A stretch of DNA of 64,000 nt from Xenophilus sp. L33 (GTDB lineage Bacteria; Pseudomonadota; Gammaproteobacteria; Burkholderiales; Burkholderiaceae_C): assembly GCF_009765735.1 (NCBI RefSeq), contig NZ_LMUW01000170.1, positions 20,997 to 84,996 of the forward strand, given 5' to 3'. The notes under the pieces were generated by a model, which worked only from the letters and a program-made list of their open reading frames with translations, was not told the origin of the DNA and did not search any database. The position numbers and the translations under genes were made by a program. This document shows positions 43,212-52,436 of this stretch, piece by piece (position 1 is the stretch's first letter; each line of letters starts with the position of its first letter).

Positions 43212-44474
43212 ATGCTTTCAACTGAAGACAACGAACGGATGTGCCGCGTCGGCCCCGGCACGCCGATGGGCAAGGCGCTCAGGCATTTCTGGCTGCCGGC
43301 ACTGTCGAGCGCCGATCTTCCGGAGCCGAACGGCGACCCGGTTCACGTCGAGCTGCTCGGCGAGAGCTTCGTGGCGTTTCGCGACAGCGAAGGCCGCATC
43401 GGACTGCTCGACGAGCTGTGCCTGCACCGTGCGTCCTCACTGACCATCGGCCGGGTCGAGTCCGGCGGCATCCGCTGCATCTATCACGGCTGGCTCTTCT
43501 CGGTCGATGGCACGGTGATGGAAACACCCAATGCGATCGACCCGACATTCAAGTCGCGCCTGAAGGCCCGCTCCTATCCGACGCGCGAGAGCGGCGGCCT
43601 GGTCTGGGCCTACCTGGGTGACGTCGAGCCGCCGCCGTTCCCCGACTTCCCGTGGCTGGGCTCGGAGCCGTCGATGCGGCATCACACGGTCTCGATCATC
43701 GGCTGCAACTACGTGCAATTGCTCGAAGGCATGGTCGACAGCGCGCATTTGTCGGTGCTGCACAAGAGCTTCCTGGAGCGCAGCGCGAGCAGCGATCTCA
43801 ACTTCGCGACCAAGACCAGCCACATGAAGTTCGACGCGGCGCCCGCCATCGGCGTCGAGCCCACCGACTTCGGCATGTACTACAGCGCGGTGCGCGAGAT
43901 CGACGGCGAGGCGCAGATCCGCATCGCGCCCTTCCTGCTGCCTTTCTGGGTGCTGAACCCCAATGGCGACCAGGCCTCCGCGGTGGTGCCGCTGTCGGAC
44001 GAGAAGTCGGCCTTCTACACGATCTGGTGGGACGGCGAGCAGCGCTTCGGCGAGGAGCCGCTCCGTACCAAGCAGGTCGAGCTGGTGGGCCGCACGCCCG
44101 AGCTGCTCGAGGCCCATGGCTTCACGCGCTCGGGCTATGCGTCGCCGCGCCGGATGGGCCGCGAGAACGGCTGGCACCAGGACCGCGACGCGATGCGCAA
44201 GGGCCACTTTTCCGGCCTGCCGACCTTGACCCTCGAAGACGCCGTGGTCGGCGTCGCCGGCGGACCGATCCGGCCGCGCGACCGCGAGATGCTCTGCGCG
44301 GCGGACGTCGGCATCGCGATGCTCTACCGCTCGCTGCTCAAGCTGCCGCAGGAAGTGGAGCGCAACCAGCGTCCCAGCAGCGCGTCGCGCTCGGTGGCGA
44401 ACCTGCGGGGCGTGCACGTGAGCGCGCCGGCCGGTTCGAACTGGAAGGAATTCCTGCCGAAGTCGAGCGCATAG
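43212..44474 (+). CDS. Rieske non-haem iron oxygenase, phthalate-dioxygenase type (copy 2)
   Basis: This 420-residue oxygenase has the Rieske ligands C70, H72, C89 and H92 and the iron site D176, H179 and H184 (DSAHLSVLH). It shares the same N-terminal design with copies 1 and 3 but is clearly more divergent. GGAGAAGAAG precedes the ATG. A Bug receptor gene follows 24 bp later, suggesting a linked import system. No reductase is adjacent; the one at 27238 may serve it. Confidence 0.94.
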   Translation: MLSTEDNERMCRVGPGTPMGKALRHFWLPALSSADLPEPNGDPVHVELLGESFVAFRDSEGRIGLLDELCLHRASSLTIGRVESGGIRCIYHGWLFSVDGTVMETPNAIDPTFKSRLKARSYPTRESGGLVWAYLGDVEPPPFPDFPWLGSEPSMRHHTVSIIGCNYVQLLEGMVDSAHLSVLHKSFLERSASSDLNFATKTSHMKFDAAPAIGVEPTDFGMYYSAVREIDGEAQIRIAPFLLPFWVLNPNGDQASAVVPLSDEKSAFYTIWWDGEQRFGEEPLRTKQVELVGRTPELLEAHGFTRSGYASPRRMGRENGWHQDRDAMRKGHFSGLPTLTLEDAVVGVAGGPIRPRDREMLCAADVGIAMLYRSLLKLPQEVERNQRPSSASRSVANLRGVHVSAPAGSNWKEFLPKSSA

Positions 44475-44498
44475 GGCATTGGCCCGACAGGAGACACG

Positions 44499-45470
44499 AT
44501 GAAAAGAAGAACAGTGACGCGCGGCCTCGTCGCCGCGGGTCTCGCGGCGTCGGCCGGCCTGGCTTTCGGCGAAGAGAGGCAGTTCCCGAACCGGCAGGTG
44601 ACGCTCGTGATGCCGATCGCCGCCGGCGGCGGCGGCGACACGGTCGCCCGTGCGATCGCCGACGGCCTGCGCAAGCAGATCGGCTTTCCGGTGATCGTCG
44701 AGAACAAGCCCGGCGGCAACGGCGTGCTGGCCGCGATGTCGGTCGCCAATTCACCGCCCGACGCGCACACGGTGCTGCTGGGCTTCAGCGGCCTGGTGCA
44801 GAACGCGGCGCTGCGTCGCGACATCAAGGACGTGCTGCCGCTCCTGAAGCCGGTCGGGCAGATGGTGTCGAGCGGCTTCGCCTTCGCCGTCAGTCCGGCG
44901 ATGAACGTCGCGAGCCTCGACGGCCTGGTCAGGAAGGTCAAGGCCGCCGACACCGAGATCGACTACGGCAGCAACGGCATCGGCTCCATCCAGCATCTCG
45001 ACGGCCAGATCTTCGGCCGCCAGGCCGGCATCCGGATGGAACACATTCCGTACAAGGGCGGCGAGGTGGAGTCGCTGGCGGCGGTGATGTCCGGCACGAT
45101 CCAGGCGACCTTCGGCTCGCCCGGCATCTTCAAGAGCTTCGAGGAGTCCGGAAAGATCAAGGTGCTCGCGGTGACCGGCCCCAGGCGCAGCGCCTCGCTG
45201 CCGGACGTGCCGGCCTTCGGCGAGTCGGGCTACACCGACCTCGACATGATGGGCTGGGTCGGCGCCTTCGTCGCCAAGGGCACGCCGGACGCCGATGTCG
45301 CACGCCTGAACGCGGCGCTGGGCCGCGCCCTGCTCGATGCGAAGGTGCGCGAGCGCATCGCCGCGGTCGGCTTCGAGGTCGACTTCACGTCCCCCGAGGC
45401 CTTCGCGCGCCAGATCGATTCGGAGATCGCGCGCTGGAAGACGCTCGGGAAGGGCGTGAAGTTCGACTAG
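44499..45470 (+). CDS. Bug-family (tripartite tricarboxylate-type) substrate-binding protein
   Basis: This 323-residue protein has a signal peptide (about 24 residues, ending LAFG) and the Bug fold: FPNRQVTLVMPIAAGGGGDTVAR, VENKPGGNG and the IPYKGG loop. It binds a carboxylated compound in the periplasm. No TctA/TctB membrane genes are nearby, as is usual for the orphan receptors of Burkholderiales. It is cotranscribed with Rieske copy 2. Confidence 0.94.
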   Translation: MKRRTVTRGLVAAGLAASAGLAFGEERQFPNRQVTLVMPIAAGGGGDTVARAIADGLRKQIGFPVIVENKPGGNGVLAAMSVANSPPDAHTVLLGFSGLVQNAALRRDIKDVLPLLKPVGQMVSSGFAFAVSPAMNVASLDGLVRKVKAADTEIDYGSNGIGSIQHLDGQIFGRQAGIRMEHIPYKGGEVESLAAVMSGTIQATFGSPGIFKSFEESGKIKVLAVTGPRRSASLPDVPAFGESGYTDLDMMGWVGAFVAKGTPDADVARLNAALGRALLDAKVRERIAAVGFEVDFTSPEAFARQIDSEIARWKTLGKGVKFD

Positions 45471-45500
45471 CGTCGACTGGTGGGTTCGCTCAGTCGGACG
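45471..45500. terminator. Hairpin between convergent Bug and AKR genes
   Basis: CGTCGACTG (45471-45479) pairs with CAGTCGGACG (45491-45500) apart from one bulged G, with an 11-base loop, in the 39-bp gap between two convergent stops. Confidence 0.55.
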
Positions 45501-45509
45501 CCAAGCGAA

Positions 45510-46514
45510 TCAGGCGGCCTTGCTGCGATCCAGCATGGCCATGGCCGAAGGCGCATAGCGGTCGCCCGCGATGACGAAGGACTCGATCAGTGCGCGGATC
45601 TTCGCCAGCTCCTGCGGTGTCAGCTGGATCTGTCCGGCCGCGGTGTTCTCGTGCAGCCGCGCCGACCGGCGGGTGCCCGGGATCGGCACGATCCACGGCT
45701 TCTGCGCCAGCACCCAGGCGATCGCCAGCTGCGACGGCGTGACGCCGCGCTCGGCCGCGATGGCCGACACCGACTCGACCAGCGCGATGTTCTGCTTGCG
45801 ATGTTCGGCCGAGAAGCGCGGATTGACCGCGCGCGCATCGCCTTGCTCGAAGGTGGTGTCGAGGTTCACCGCGCCGGTGAGGAAGCCGCGGCCGAGCGGG
45901 CTGTAGGCGACGAAGCCGATGCCCAGTTCTTCCAGCGTCGGGAGGATGGCCGCCTCGGGGTCGCGCTCCCACAGCGAATATTCGCTCTGGACGACCGACA
46001 CCGGTTGCACCGCATGGGCCCGGCGGATGGTGTCGGCGCCGGCCTCGGAGAGGCCGAAGTAGCGCACCTTGCCTTCGGCGATCAGGCCGCTCACGGTGCC
46101 GGCGACGTCCTCGATCGGCACCGCGGGGTCGACCCGGTGCTGGTAGAAGAGGTCGATGACATCGGTGCGCAGCCGCTTGAGCGCCGCGTCGCAGACCTCG
46201 CGGATGTGTTCCGGACGGCTGTCCAGGCCGGTCACCGAGGGCTTGCGGGTCGGGTCGATCCTGAAGCCGAACTTGGTCGCGATGACGACCTTGCCGCGCA
46301 CGCCTTCGAGCGCCTCGCCCAGCAGTTCCTCGTTGTCGAAGGGGCCGTAGACCTCCGCGGTGTCGAAGAAGGTCACGCCGGTGTCGACCGCTTCGCGCAG
46401 CGTGGCGAGGCATTCGTTGCGGTCGGCGGCGCCGTAGCTTCGGCTCATGCCCATGCAGCCGAGGCCGACGTTCGAGACTTCCAGTCCGCTCGTGCCCAGT
46501 TTTCTTTTCAACAT
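45510..46514 (-). CDS. Aldo/keto reductase (intact homologue of 31339-32333)
   Basis: This 334-residue AKR keeps D and Y (FFDTAEVYGPFDNEE), K (VIATKFGF) and H (LFYQHRVDP), as well as IVPIPGTRR for the cofactor. It closely resembles the frameshifted AKR at 31339-32333 and may supply its function. It lies 28 bp downstream of an SDR gene on the same strand. Confidence 0.94.
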   Translation of the reverse strand: MLKRKLGTSGLEVSNVGLGCMGMSRSYGAADRNECLATLREAVDTGVTFFDTAEVYGPFDNEELLGEALEGVRGKVVIATKFGFRIDPTRKPSVTGLDSRPEHIREVCDAALKRLRTDVIDLFYQHRVDPAVPIEDVAGTVSGLIAEGKVRYFGLSEAGADTIRRAHAVQPVSVVQSEYSLWERDPEAAILPTLEELGIGFVAYSPLGRGFLTGAVNLDTTFEQGDARAVNPRFSAEHRKQNIALVESVSAIAAERGVTPSQLAIAWVLAQKPWIVPIPGTRRSARLHENTAAGQIQLTPQELAKIRALIESFVIAGDRYAPSAMAMLDRSKAA

Positions 46515-46542
46515 TCTTGCTTCCTTTGGTTGTGAGTGGCGA

Positions 46543-47352
46543 TCAGCTCGCACGCGCGGACTTGGCGATCGGGCGGAGCATGCCGATGTTGGCGCCGCCG
46601 TCGACGGCCAGCACCACGCCCGTGATGTGCGCGGCCATCGGCGACGAGAGAAAGAGGATCGCGTTCGCGATGTCGGCGGGCGTGCCCGCGCGGCTCAGCG
46701 GGATCTCGGCGGCCTGCGCCTGCCAGAAGGCCTCGTCGTTCGCGTCGAGCAGGCGCGGGGTGCGCGTGAGCCCGGGTGCCACCACGTTCACCCGGATGCC
46801 CTGGGGCGCGAGTTCCTGCGCGGCGCTGCGGGCCAGGTGGTGCAGCGCGGCCTTGGCCGAGGCATAGGCCAGCAGCGTGCCGCCGCGCGGCCATTCGCCG
46901 GCCATCGAGCCCACCAGGACGACGCTGCCGCCGCGCGCAAGCAGTGGCGTGCCAAGTTGCAGCGCCAGGAAGGCGTGGCCGACCACCATGTCGAACTGGT
47001 GCTGCCAGCTCTGGTCGTCGAGCGTGTTCAGGGTCTTGCCGACGCCGATGCCCACCACGTCGACGATGCCGTCGAGGCGGCCGTCGAATTCGCGCTTCGC
47101 GGTCGCGAAGATCTTCTCGACACCGGCGCGCGTCGAGATGTCGGCGACGCACGCGATGCCGCGGGCCGCCTTCGCCACCGCGCTGGCGCGGCCTTCGTCG
47201 AGATCGACGCACAGCACGCGCGCACCGCCCTGTGCCAGTGCATGGACGGTGTTCTCGCCGATGCCCTGGCCGGCGCCGAGCACGACGAAGTTCTGGCCGG
47301 TCAATTGCAATGAATCGGCGAATCGGGGAATGGGTTCTGGGTCTTGATTCAC
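46543..47352 (-). CDS. Short-chain dehydrogenase/reductase (island SDR paralogue 2)
   Basis: The GTG at 47352 gives 269 residues; an ATG at 47382 would add 10. It has VVLGAGQGIGEN, GSMAG and YASAK, and the RVNVVAPGLTRTPRL block shared with the other two island SDRs. It is divergent from a Bug receptor gene, with a long inverted repeat between, and precedes the aldo/keto reductase gene in a two-gene operon. Confidence 0.9.
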   Translation of the reverse strand: MNQDPEPIPRFADSLQLTGQNFVVLGAGQGIGENTVHALAQGGARVLCVDLDEGRASAVAKAARGIACVADISTRAGVEKIFATAKREFDGRLDGIVDVVGIGVGKTLNTLDDQSWQHQFDMVVGHAFLALQLGTPLLARGGSVVLVGSMAGEWPRGGTLLAYASAKAALHHLARSAAQELAPQGIRVNVVAPGLTRTPRLLDANDEAFWQAQAAEIPLSRAGTPADIANAILFLSSPMAAHITGVVLAVDGGANIGMLRPIAKSARAS

Positions 47353-47419
47353 AGGCGGTCTCTCGAGTTGATCGCGCATTCTGGGAGGTGACGGCATTGC
47401 CGCCCACCAACTTTTTTCT

Positions 47420-47466
47420 ATGCCGTCATCTGCTTTGACGCGCATCGCCAAAACAGATAGCGGCAT
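47420..47466. promoter_or_regulatory. Long inverted repeat between SDR and Bug genes
   Basis: Two 18-base arms (47420-47437 and 47449-47466), ATGCCG..ATCTG..TTTG and its complement, match at 15 of 18 positions around an 11-bp centre. It lies in the divergent gap and probably binds a dimeric regulator for both units. A TAGACT -10-like box for the Bug gene is at 47503-47508. Confidence 0.6.
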
Positions 47467-47532
47467 AAGAACTTGCAGGTGTTCAGCGACGAATCGCTTG
47501 CATAGACTCCGGCCGCCTAACAGGAGTCAGAC

Positions 47533-48531
47533 TTGAACCCATCGCAATCAACCGACCTGTGGACCCGGCGACGCGTTCTTTCGGTCGCGACCGGATTGAC
47601 CGCCGCGAGCCTCGCAGCGCCGGCTTTCGCGGGCAGCTTTCCCGACCACCCGATCCGGCTGGTCGTCGGCAATCCGCCGGGCGGCATCAACGACCAGATC
47701 ATGCGTGCGGCAGCGGTCGACGCCGGCAAGAAGCTGGGGCAACCGGTGATCGTCTTCAACAAGCCGGGCGCCGCCGGCGTGGTCTCCTTCCTCACGGTGA
47801 GGAACGCGCCGCCGGACGGCTACACCATCGGCGTCGTCGGGCCGCCGTTGTGGCGGCAGCCGGTGCTGGAAGACGTCGACTACGACCCGATCAAGGACTT
47901 CACCTTCATCGTCAACATCGCCGAGACCATCTTCGGGCTGGTCGTGCGGACCGAGTCGCCGTTCAAGACCTGGGCCGATGTCGTGGCCTATGGCCGTGCC
48001 AATCCGGGCAAGATTTCCTTCGGCGCGCCGCCCGGGCCGAACCAGACCAGCCACATCCTGGCCGAGGGCATTGCCCGCAAGGACAACCTGCAGTGGGTTC
48101 CGGTGGGCTACAAGGGCAGCGCCGAGAGCATTCCGGCCCTGCTCGGGGGCTATATCGCGTTCTCGGTCGAGCCGATCGTGAGCGTCAGTTCGCTGGTGCG
48201 CGCGGGCAAGGCGCGCATCCTGGCGGTCGCCTCGCCGAACAAGCTGAAGAGCTGGCCGGACGTGCCGACCTTCAAGGACCTGGGCTACACGGTCAACGTC
48301 GACAGCCCGACCGGGCTGGCGGGGCCGGCGCACATGGCACCCGACACGGTCAGGGCGCTGCACGACGCCTTCAAGTTCGCACTGGAGCAGCCGACGCTGC
48401 TCGGCGTGCTCGACCAGTCGGACCAGGTGCCGCGCTACATGGGCACGCAGGACTTCACGAACTACGTGATTCGTGCGGCCAAGGAGCAGCGCGAACTGCT
48501 CATCAACTACGGCATGGCGAAGAAGGCCTGA
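47533..48531 (+). CDS. Bug-family substrate-binding protein (second copy)
   Basis: The TTG at 47533 follows AGGAG by six bases and gives 332 residues. The N-terminus has TRRRVLSVATG and ends near AFAG, which could use Sec or Tat. The mature part shows FPDHPIRLVVGNPPGGINDQ, FNKPGAAG and VGYKGSAESIP. It is the first gene of a four-gene operon with an NTF2-like protein, a 2-oxoglutarate/Fe oxygenase and an alpha/beta hydrolase. Confidence 0.93.
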   Translation: MNPSQSTDLWTRRRVLSVATGLTAASLAAPAFAGSFPDHPIRLVVGNPPGGINDQIMRAAAVDAGKKLGQPVIVFNKPGAAGVVSFLTVRNAPPDGYTIGVVGPPLWRQPVLEDVDYDPIKDFTFIVNIAETIFGLVVRTESPFKTWADVVAYGRANPGKISFGAPPGPNQTSHILAEGIARKDNLQWVPVGYKGSAESIPALLGGYIAFSVEPIVSVSSLVRAGKARILAVASPNKLKSWPDVPTFKDLGYTVNVDSPTGLAGPAHMAPDTVRALHDAFKFALEQPTLLGVLDQSDQVPRYMGTQDFTNYVIRAAKEQRELLINYGMAKKA

Positions 48532-48538
48532 TCGAGCG

Positions 48539-49129
48539 ATGCACGGCAGGACCGGATTCACTGGCGACAGGGTCGCCGATCGACTGGCCATCGAGGACCT
48601 CGAACATCGCTGGTGCCGCGCCATCGACCGGCTCGACCTCGCATCGATGCCGTCGCTGTTCCACCCGGACGCCTACGACGACCATGGCGCCTATCGAGGC
48701 GACATTCCCGGGTTGATCGACTGGCTGCGGCAGCGGCATGCGGGCATTTGCTTCTGCATGCACCAGATGACCAACATCCTCATCGAATTCTCCGACGAGG
48801 ACAACGCACTGGTCGAGGCCTGCCTGGCCGTCGTGCAGCGCTTCGTTCCGGGTGCGGCGACCGCGCTGGCACCGGCGGGCGCGCCGTTCCGTGCCGACCG
48901 CCATGTGGACCTGGTGTCTCGCGCCCGGTATGTCGACCGGGTGCAGCGCCGCGACGGCGAGTGGAAGATCCTTCGCCGCATCTTCATCCAGGAGTGGCGG
49001 CAGGTGACGCAACTCGACCATGCGCCGGCCATCGCGCCCGGCGCCTTCTCGGGCCGGCGCGACCTGGAGGACTTCGTCTTCAGCGAGCGCCGGGCCATGG
49101 GCATCGATCGACACAAGGAGGCAGCATGA
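48539..49129 (+). CDS. NTF2/SnoaL-like fold protein
   Basis: This 196-residue protein has the SnoaL/NTF2 cone pattern: IEDLEHRWCRAIDRLDLASMPSLFHPDAYDDHG near the start and RYVDRVQRRDGEWKILRRIF near the end. His and Asp residues face the cavity in related isomerases, dehydratases and dioxygenase beta subunits. It starts 7 bp after the Bug gene and overlaps the oxygenase gene by 4 bp. The reaction is unknown. Confidence 0.82.
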   Translation: MHGRTGFTGDRVADRLAIEDLEHRWCRAIDRLDLASMPSLFHPDAYDDHGAYRGDIPGLIDWLRQRHAGICFCMHQMTNILIEFSDEDNALVEACLAVVQRFVPGAATALAPAGAPFRADRHVDLVSRARYVDRVQRRDGEWKILRRIFIQEWRQVTQLDHAPAIAPGAFSGRRDLEDFVFSERRAMGIDRHKEAA

Positions 49130-50148
49130 CTGCACGTTCAGAACAAGAGAAGCCCGCGGGAGAGGTCGTCATCCTGGACATGACCGACCTGCGGCATCCG
49201 GACATCGAAGTTCGCCGCCGGCTGGGCCGCGAACTGGTGCGGGCCTGCGTGGGAGTCGGCTTCTTCTACATCGTCAACCATGGCGTCCGGCAGCCGCAGA
49301 TCGACGGCATGTTCGATCTCGGCCGCGCCTTCTTCGCGCTGCCGGATGAAGACAAGCGCGCGATCTCCATGGCGGGCAGCGAGCATTTCAGCGGCTACCT
49401 GCCGATGAAGCTGTCGGGCGACGCCGCCATGAAGGGCACACTGATGGAGGCCTTCCATGCATGGCGGGAGCCCGCGCAGGGCCGGCAGCAGACCTTCGCC
49501 GGCAAGCCGATGAACGGCGCCAACGTCTGGCCGCCGGCCTTGCCGGGCATGCAGTCGGAAGTCGCGCAATACGTCGACGCGGTCTCGGCGCTCACGCGCG
49601 ACCTGCTGAAGATCGCCGCCTTGGGGATCGACCTCGACGAGGATGTCTTCCTGGGCTATTTCGAGTCGCCGCTATCGCTGCTGCGGCTCATCCACTATCC
49701 GCCGCAGAGTCCGTCGGATGAATCCGATGGCCGCTTCGGCATCCGGCCGCACACCGACAACTGCGCTCTCACCCTGCTGCTGCAGGACGACACCGGCGGC
49801 CTGCAGATCCTCGGCAGGAACCAGGAATGGGTCGACGTCACGCCGGTCGCGGGCAGCTATGTCGTCAACATCGGCGAGACCCTGAAGCTGTGGACGAACG
49901 GTCTCTTCAAGGCCACGCCGCACCGCGTGATCAACCGCTCGGGCAGGCAGCGCTATTCGGTCGCCTTCTTCATGAACGCCGACGACGACGCCCGCGTCAC
50001 GCCGATGCTGCAGGAAACCCGTGGCGCAGGCGCCGAGCCGAAGTTCCATTCGACCGTGCCCCTGGACGAAGGCGCGACCGCCGGCGAGGTTCTTCACCGT
50101 CTCTATTCGCGCATCTACCCGACGCGGACTTCAAACCATTCGACGTGA
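49126..50148 (+). CDS. 2-oxoglutarate/Fe(II)-dependent oxygenase (isopenicillin-N-synthase type)
   Basis: This 340-residue enzyme has the DIOX_N region (GVGFFYIVNHGV) and the iron triad HxD (RPHTDNCA) plus a distal His (TPHRVINRSG), with RYSVAF for 2-oxoglutarate binding. It hydroxylates or desaturates a small substrate with O2. Its coupling to the NTF2-like gene (ATGA) suggests that the two act in sequence. Confidence 0.92.
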   Translation: MTARSEQEKPAGEVVILDMTDLRHPDIEVRRRLGRELVRACVGVGFFYIVNHGVRQPQIDGMFDLGRAFFALPDEDKRAISMAGSEHFSGYLPMKLSGDAAMKGTLMEAFHAWREPAQGRQQTFAGKPMNGANVWPPALPGMQSEVAQYVDAVSALTRDLLKIAALGIDLDEDVFLGYFESPLSLLRLIHYPPQSPSDESDGRFGIRPHTDNCALTLLLQDDTGGLQILGRNQEWVDVTPVAGSYVVNIGETLKLWTNGLFKATPHRVINRSGRQRYSVAFFMNADDDARVTPMLQETRGAGAEPKFHSTVPLDEGATAGEVLHRLYSRIYPTRTSNHST

Positions 50149-50177
50149 AACACGTCCAGCTACAAGGAAACCGACCC

Positions 50178-51104
50178 ATGACCTCGTCCCATCCGCAGCC
50201 CGCCGGCCTTGCTTCCACAGATGACAAGGTGCTGCAAAAGCTGCTTGCCGACATCCGGGGATTCGGCGCCAGATTCGACCTGGCGCTCAACGATGCGACA
50301 CGCGCACTGTACGAACCGCACCTGGAAGTGGCGCCGGCCGAGATCGAGAAGGCCGACCTGGCCTACGGCCCGCATGCGCGGCACCGGCTCGACGTGTTCA
50401 GCGTCGGCGGCAAGGACCTGCCGGTCGTGCTCTACGTGCACGGCGGCGGATTCGTCGGCGGCGACAAGCGGGCGACGCCGAACTTCTATGCCAACGTCGG
50501 CCGCTATCTGGCTTCGAAGGGCTTCCTGGCGCTGACGATGAACTACCGGCTCGGGGGCACCGATCCCTGGCCGGCCGGGCGGGACGACGTCGGTGCCGTG
50601 GTCGAATGGATCGCGAAGAATGCCGCGACCCTCGGCGGTGACGCGAATCGACTCGGCTTGGTGGGCCAGTCCTCGGGTTGCTGCCACGTGGCGAGCTATC
50701 TTTTCGAGGAAGCCACCGCGGCGGCTGCCGCCCGGCAGGTGCGGGCCGCGGTGCTCATGAGCGGCTACTACAAGGTGAAGCCGCCGCTCGCGCCCGGGCA
50801 GCAGGCCTATTTCGGAACCGATGCCACGCAATTCGAGTTGCGGTCGCCCGCCACCCATGTCGCGCGCAGCCAGGTGCCCGTCATGCTCACGCTGGCGCAA
50901 TACGATCCGCCGGCGATCGCGCAGCAGACCCTGGAGTTCGCCAGCGCATTGACCGGCGCGCGGGGCGCCTGCCCGCCGCTGCATTGGCTCGCGGGCCACA
51001 ACCATGTGTCGGGCGTGTTGAGCATCGGGACGATCCATCGCGACTCGGGCGAGCTGCTCGAGGCCTTCCTGCAGGCGCACCTGGCCGGCGCCCCGGCGGC
51101 GTAG
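50178..51104 (+). CDS. Alpha/beta hydrolase (HSL/esterase-like)
   Basis: This 308-residue hydrolase has the HGGGFVGGDKR oxyanion motif and the nucleophile elbow GQSSG (GDSAG in most relatives), and ends with HNHVSG for the catalytic His. It probably cleaves a carboxylic ester or amide. It ends the Bug-NTF2-oxygenase operon; its stop abuts the convergent hemerythrin stop. Confidence 0.9.
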   Translation: MTSSHPQPAGLASTDDKVLQKLLADIRGFGARFDLALNDATRALYEPHLEVAPAEIEKADLAYGPHARHRLDVFSVGGKDLPVVLYVHGGGFVGGDKRATPNFYANVGRYLASKGFLALTMNYRLGGTDPWPAGRDDVGAVVEWIAKNAATLGGDANRLGLVGQSSGCCHVASYLFEEATAAAAARQVRAAVLMSGYYKVKPPLAPGQQAYFGTDATQFELRSPATHVARSQVPVMLTLAQYDPPAIAQQTLEFASALTGARGACPPLHWLAGHNHVSGVLSIGTIHRDSGELLEAFLQAHLAGAPAA

Positions 51105-51548
51105 TCAGTCCCGCGCGTCGCCGAGATCCAGCTTGCGCGAGATCACGATCGGCAGGCCACCCAGGCGCCGCCTGGAGCGCTGGTTCGCAATGCCCGCGTC
51201 CATGGCGAACACATGTTCCGGCAGCCATCGCTGCAATTCGCTCGAGAGGCCGGCGACCAGGTTGATCGACCTGGGTGCCGAAGGATCGGCTTCGACCAGG
51301 CCACGGACTTCGCGCAGCGATTTCAGCACCGCGGCATGTTCGTCGAGATGGCAGCTGGCGTCGCCGCTCTTCATCTCGCGCAGGTCGCGGTCCTCGTCGG
51401 CGAAGTGATCGGAGGCCCGTGCGGTCAATGCGTCGAGGCAGCCCAGCATCTGCTCGGCGGGTGCGTCGGCGAGCTGGTCGATCAGTCGTTCGAGTTCGCG
51501 ATGTTCGGTGTCGAGGGAGGGGTCGCCGAGTTCAGGGGAGCGGGTCAT
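51105..51548 (-). CDS. Hemerythrin-like diiron protein (second copy)
   Basis: This 147-residue protein has all seven ligands at family spacing: H16, H48, E52, H67, H71, H112 and D117. It resembles the hemerythrin at 26813-27241 (CHxDEHAAV in both). It lies between two oxygenase operons, with its stop directly against the alpha/beta hydrolase stop. O2 binding is expected; the link to the oxygenases is inferred. Confidence 0.9.
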   Translation of the reverse strand: MTRSPELGDPSLDTEHRELERLIDQLADAPAEQMLGCLDALTARASDHFADEDRDLREMKSGDASCHLDEHAAVLKSLREVRGLVEADPSAPRSINLVAGLSSELQRWLPEHVFAMDAGIANQRSRRRLGGLPIVISRKLDLGDARD

Positions 51549-51635
51549 GGGGCTTGAATGAGTGGATGCGCACGAAAGGTGGCGTTGACGAGACCGAGAG
51601 AATATTCCTGGAATCCAATCGGCGCCACCGTGTGC

Positions 51636-52409
51636 TCATTCCCGGTAGTCGAGCCCCCGTCGGTCCAGCATGCGCAGCATCGCCTTCCAGTCCCGCTGGC
51701 TCGCCTCGGCACCGAACTGGTCGAAGATGCGCGCGGTCTTCTCCACCGCGTCGTCGGCGGCCTTGATCGGCACCGCGCCGCTGCTCAAGGCGGCGACCTG
51801 CGCCTGGCAGGCGCGCTCGAGGTAGTACATGAGGTTGAAGGCCTCGGCGACGGTGGGCGCGCAGGTCAGCAGGCCGTGGTTCTCCAGGATCAACGCGCCG
51901 TGGCTGCCGAGATCGCGGGCCAGGCGCTCGCGCTCGGCCGGATCCAGCGCGATGCCTTCGTACGCATGCCGGCCGATGCGGCCGTGAAAGCGCATCGCAT
52001 GCTGGGTGATCGGCAGCAGCCCCTGCGGATGCGTCGACACCGCCATGCCCGCGGCGGTGTGCGTGTGCATGACGCAGCGCACGTCGGGCCGCGCCGCGTG
52101 GACCGCGCTGTGGATCACGAAGCCGGCGGCGTTGACGCCGAGGCCAGTCGCGTCCTGGAGCACCTTGCCTTCGGGGTCGACCTTCACCAGGTTGGAGGCG
52201 GTCACCTCGTCGAACAGGAGGCCGAAGGGGTTGAGCAGGAACTCCTCGCGCTCGTCGAGCCGCGCGGAGATGTGCGTGTAGGTGAGGTCGTTCCAGCGGT
52301 AGTGGTCGACCAGCCGGTAGCAGGCCGCGAGATCGCGCCGGATGTCCTGTTCGGCCGCCTGGGCAGAGGTCGACGGCTGGTCGGTGCGGGTGAGGGTGGT
52401 GCTGTCCAT
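51636..52409 (-). CDS. Class II aldolase/adducin-family protein
   Basis: This 257-residue protein has the zinc motif MHTHTAAG and a third His in LENHGLLT, as in fuculose-phosphate-aldolase and related decarboxylases. YTHISARLDEREEFLLNPFG is a family signature. It lies directly downstream of the ring-hydroxylating dioxygenase beta gene on the same strand and may cleave or decarboxylate a product of that dioxygenase. Confidence 0.92.
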   Translation of the reverse strand: MDSTTLTRTDQPSTSAQAAEQDIRRDLAACYRLVDHYRWNDLTYTHISARLDEREEFLLNPFGLLFDEVTASNLVKVDPEGKVLQDATGLGVNAAGFVIHSAVHAARPDVRCVMHTHTAAGMAVSTHPQGLLPITQHAMRFHGRIGRHAYEGIALDPAERERLARDLGSHGALILENHGLLTCAPTVAEAFNLMYYLERACQAQVAALSSGAVPIKAADDAVEKTARIFDQFGAEASQRDWKAMLRMLDRRGLDYRE

Positions 52410-52436
52410 CGTCGGGCTTTCGTCGTGTGGCCGTGC

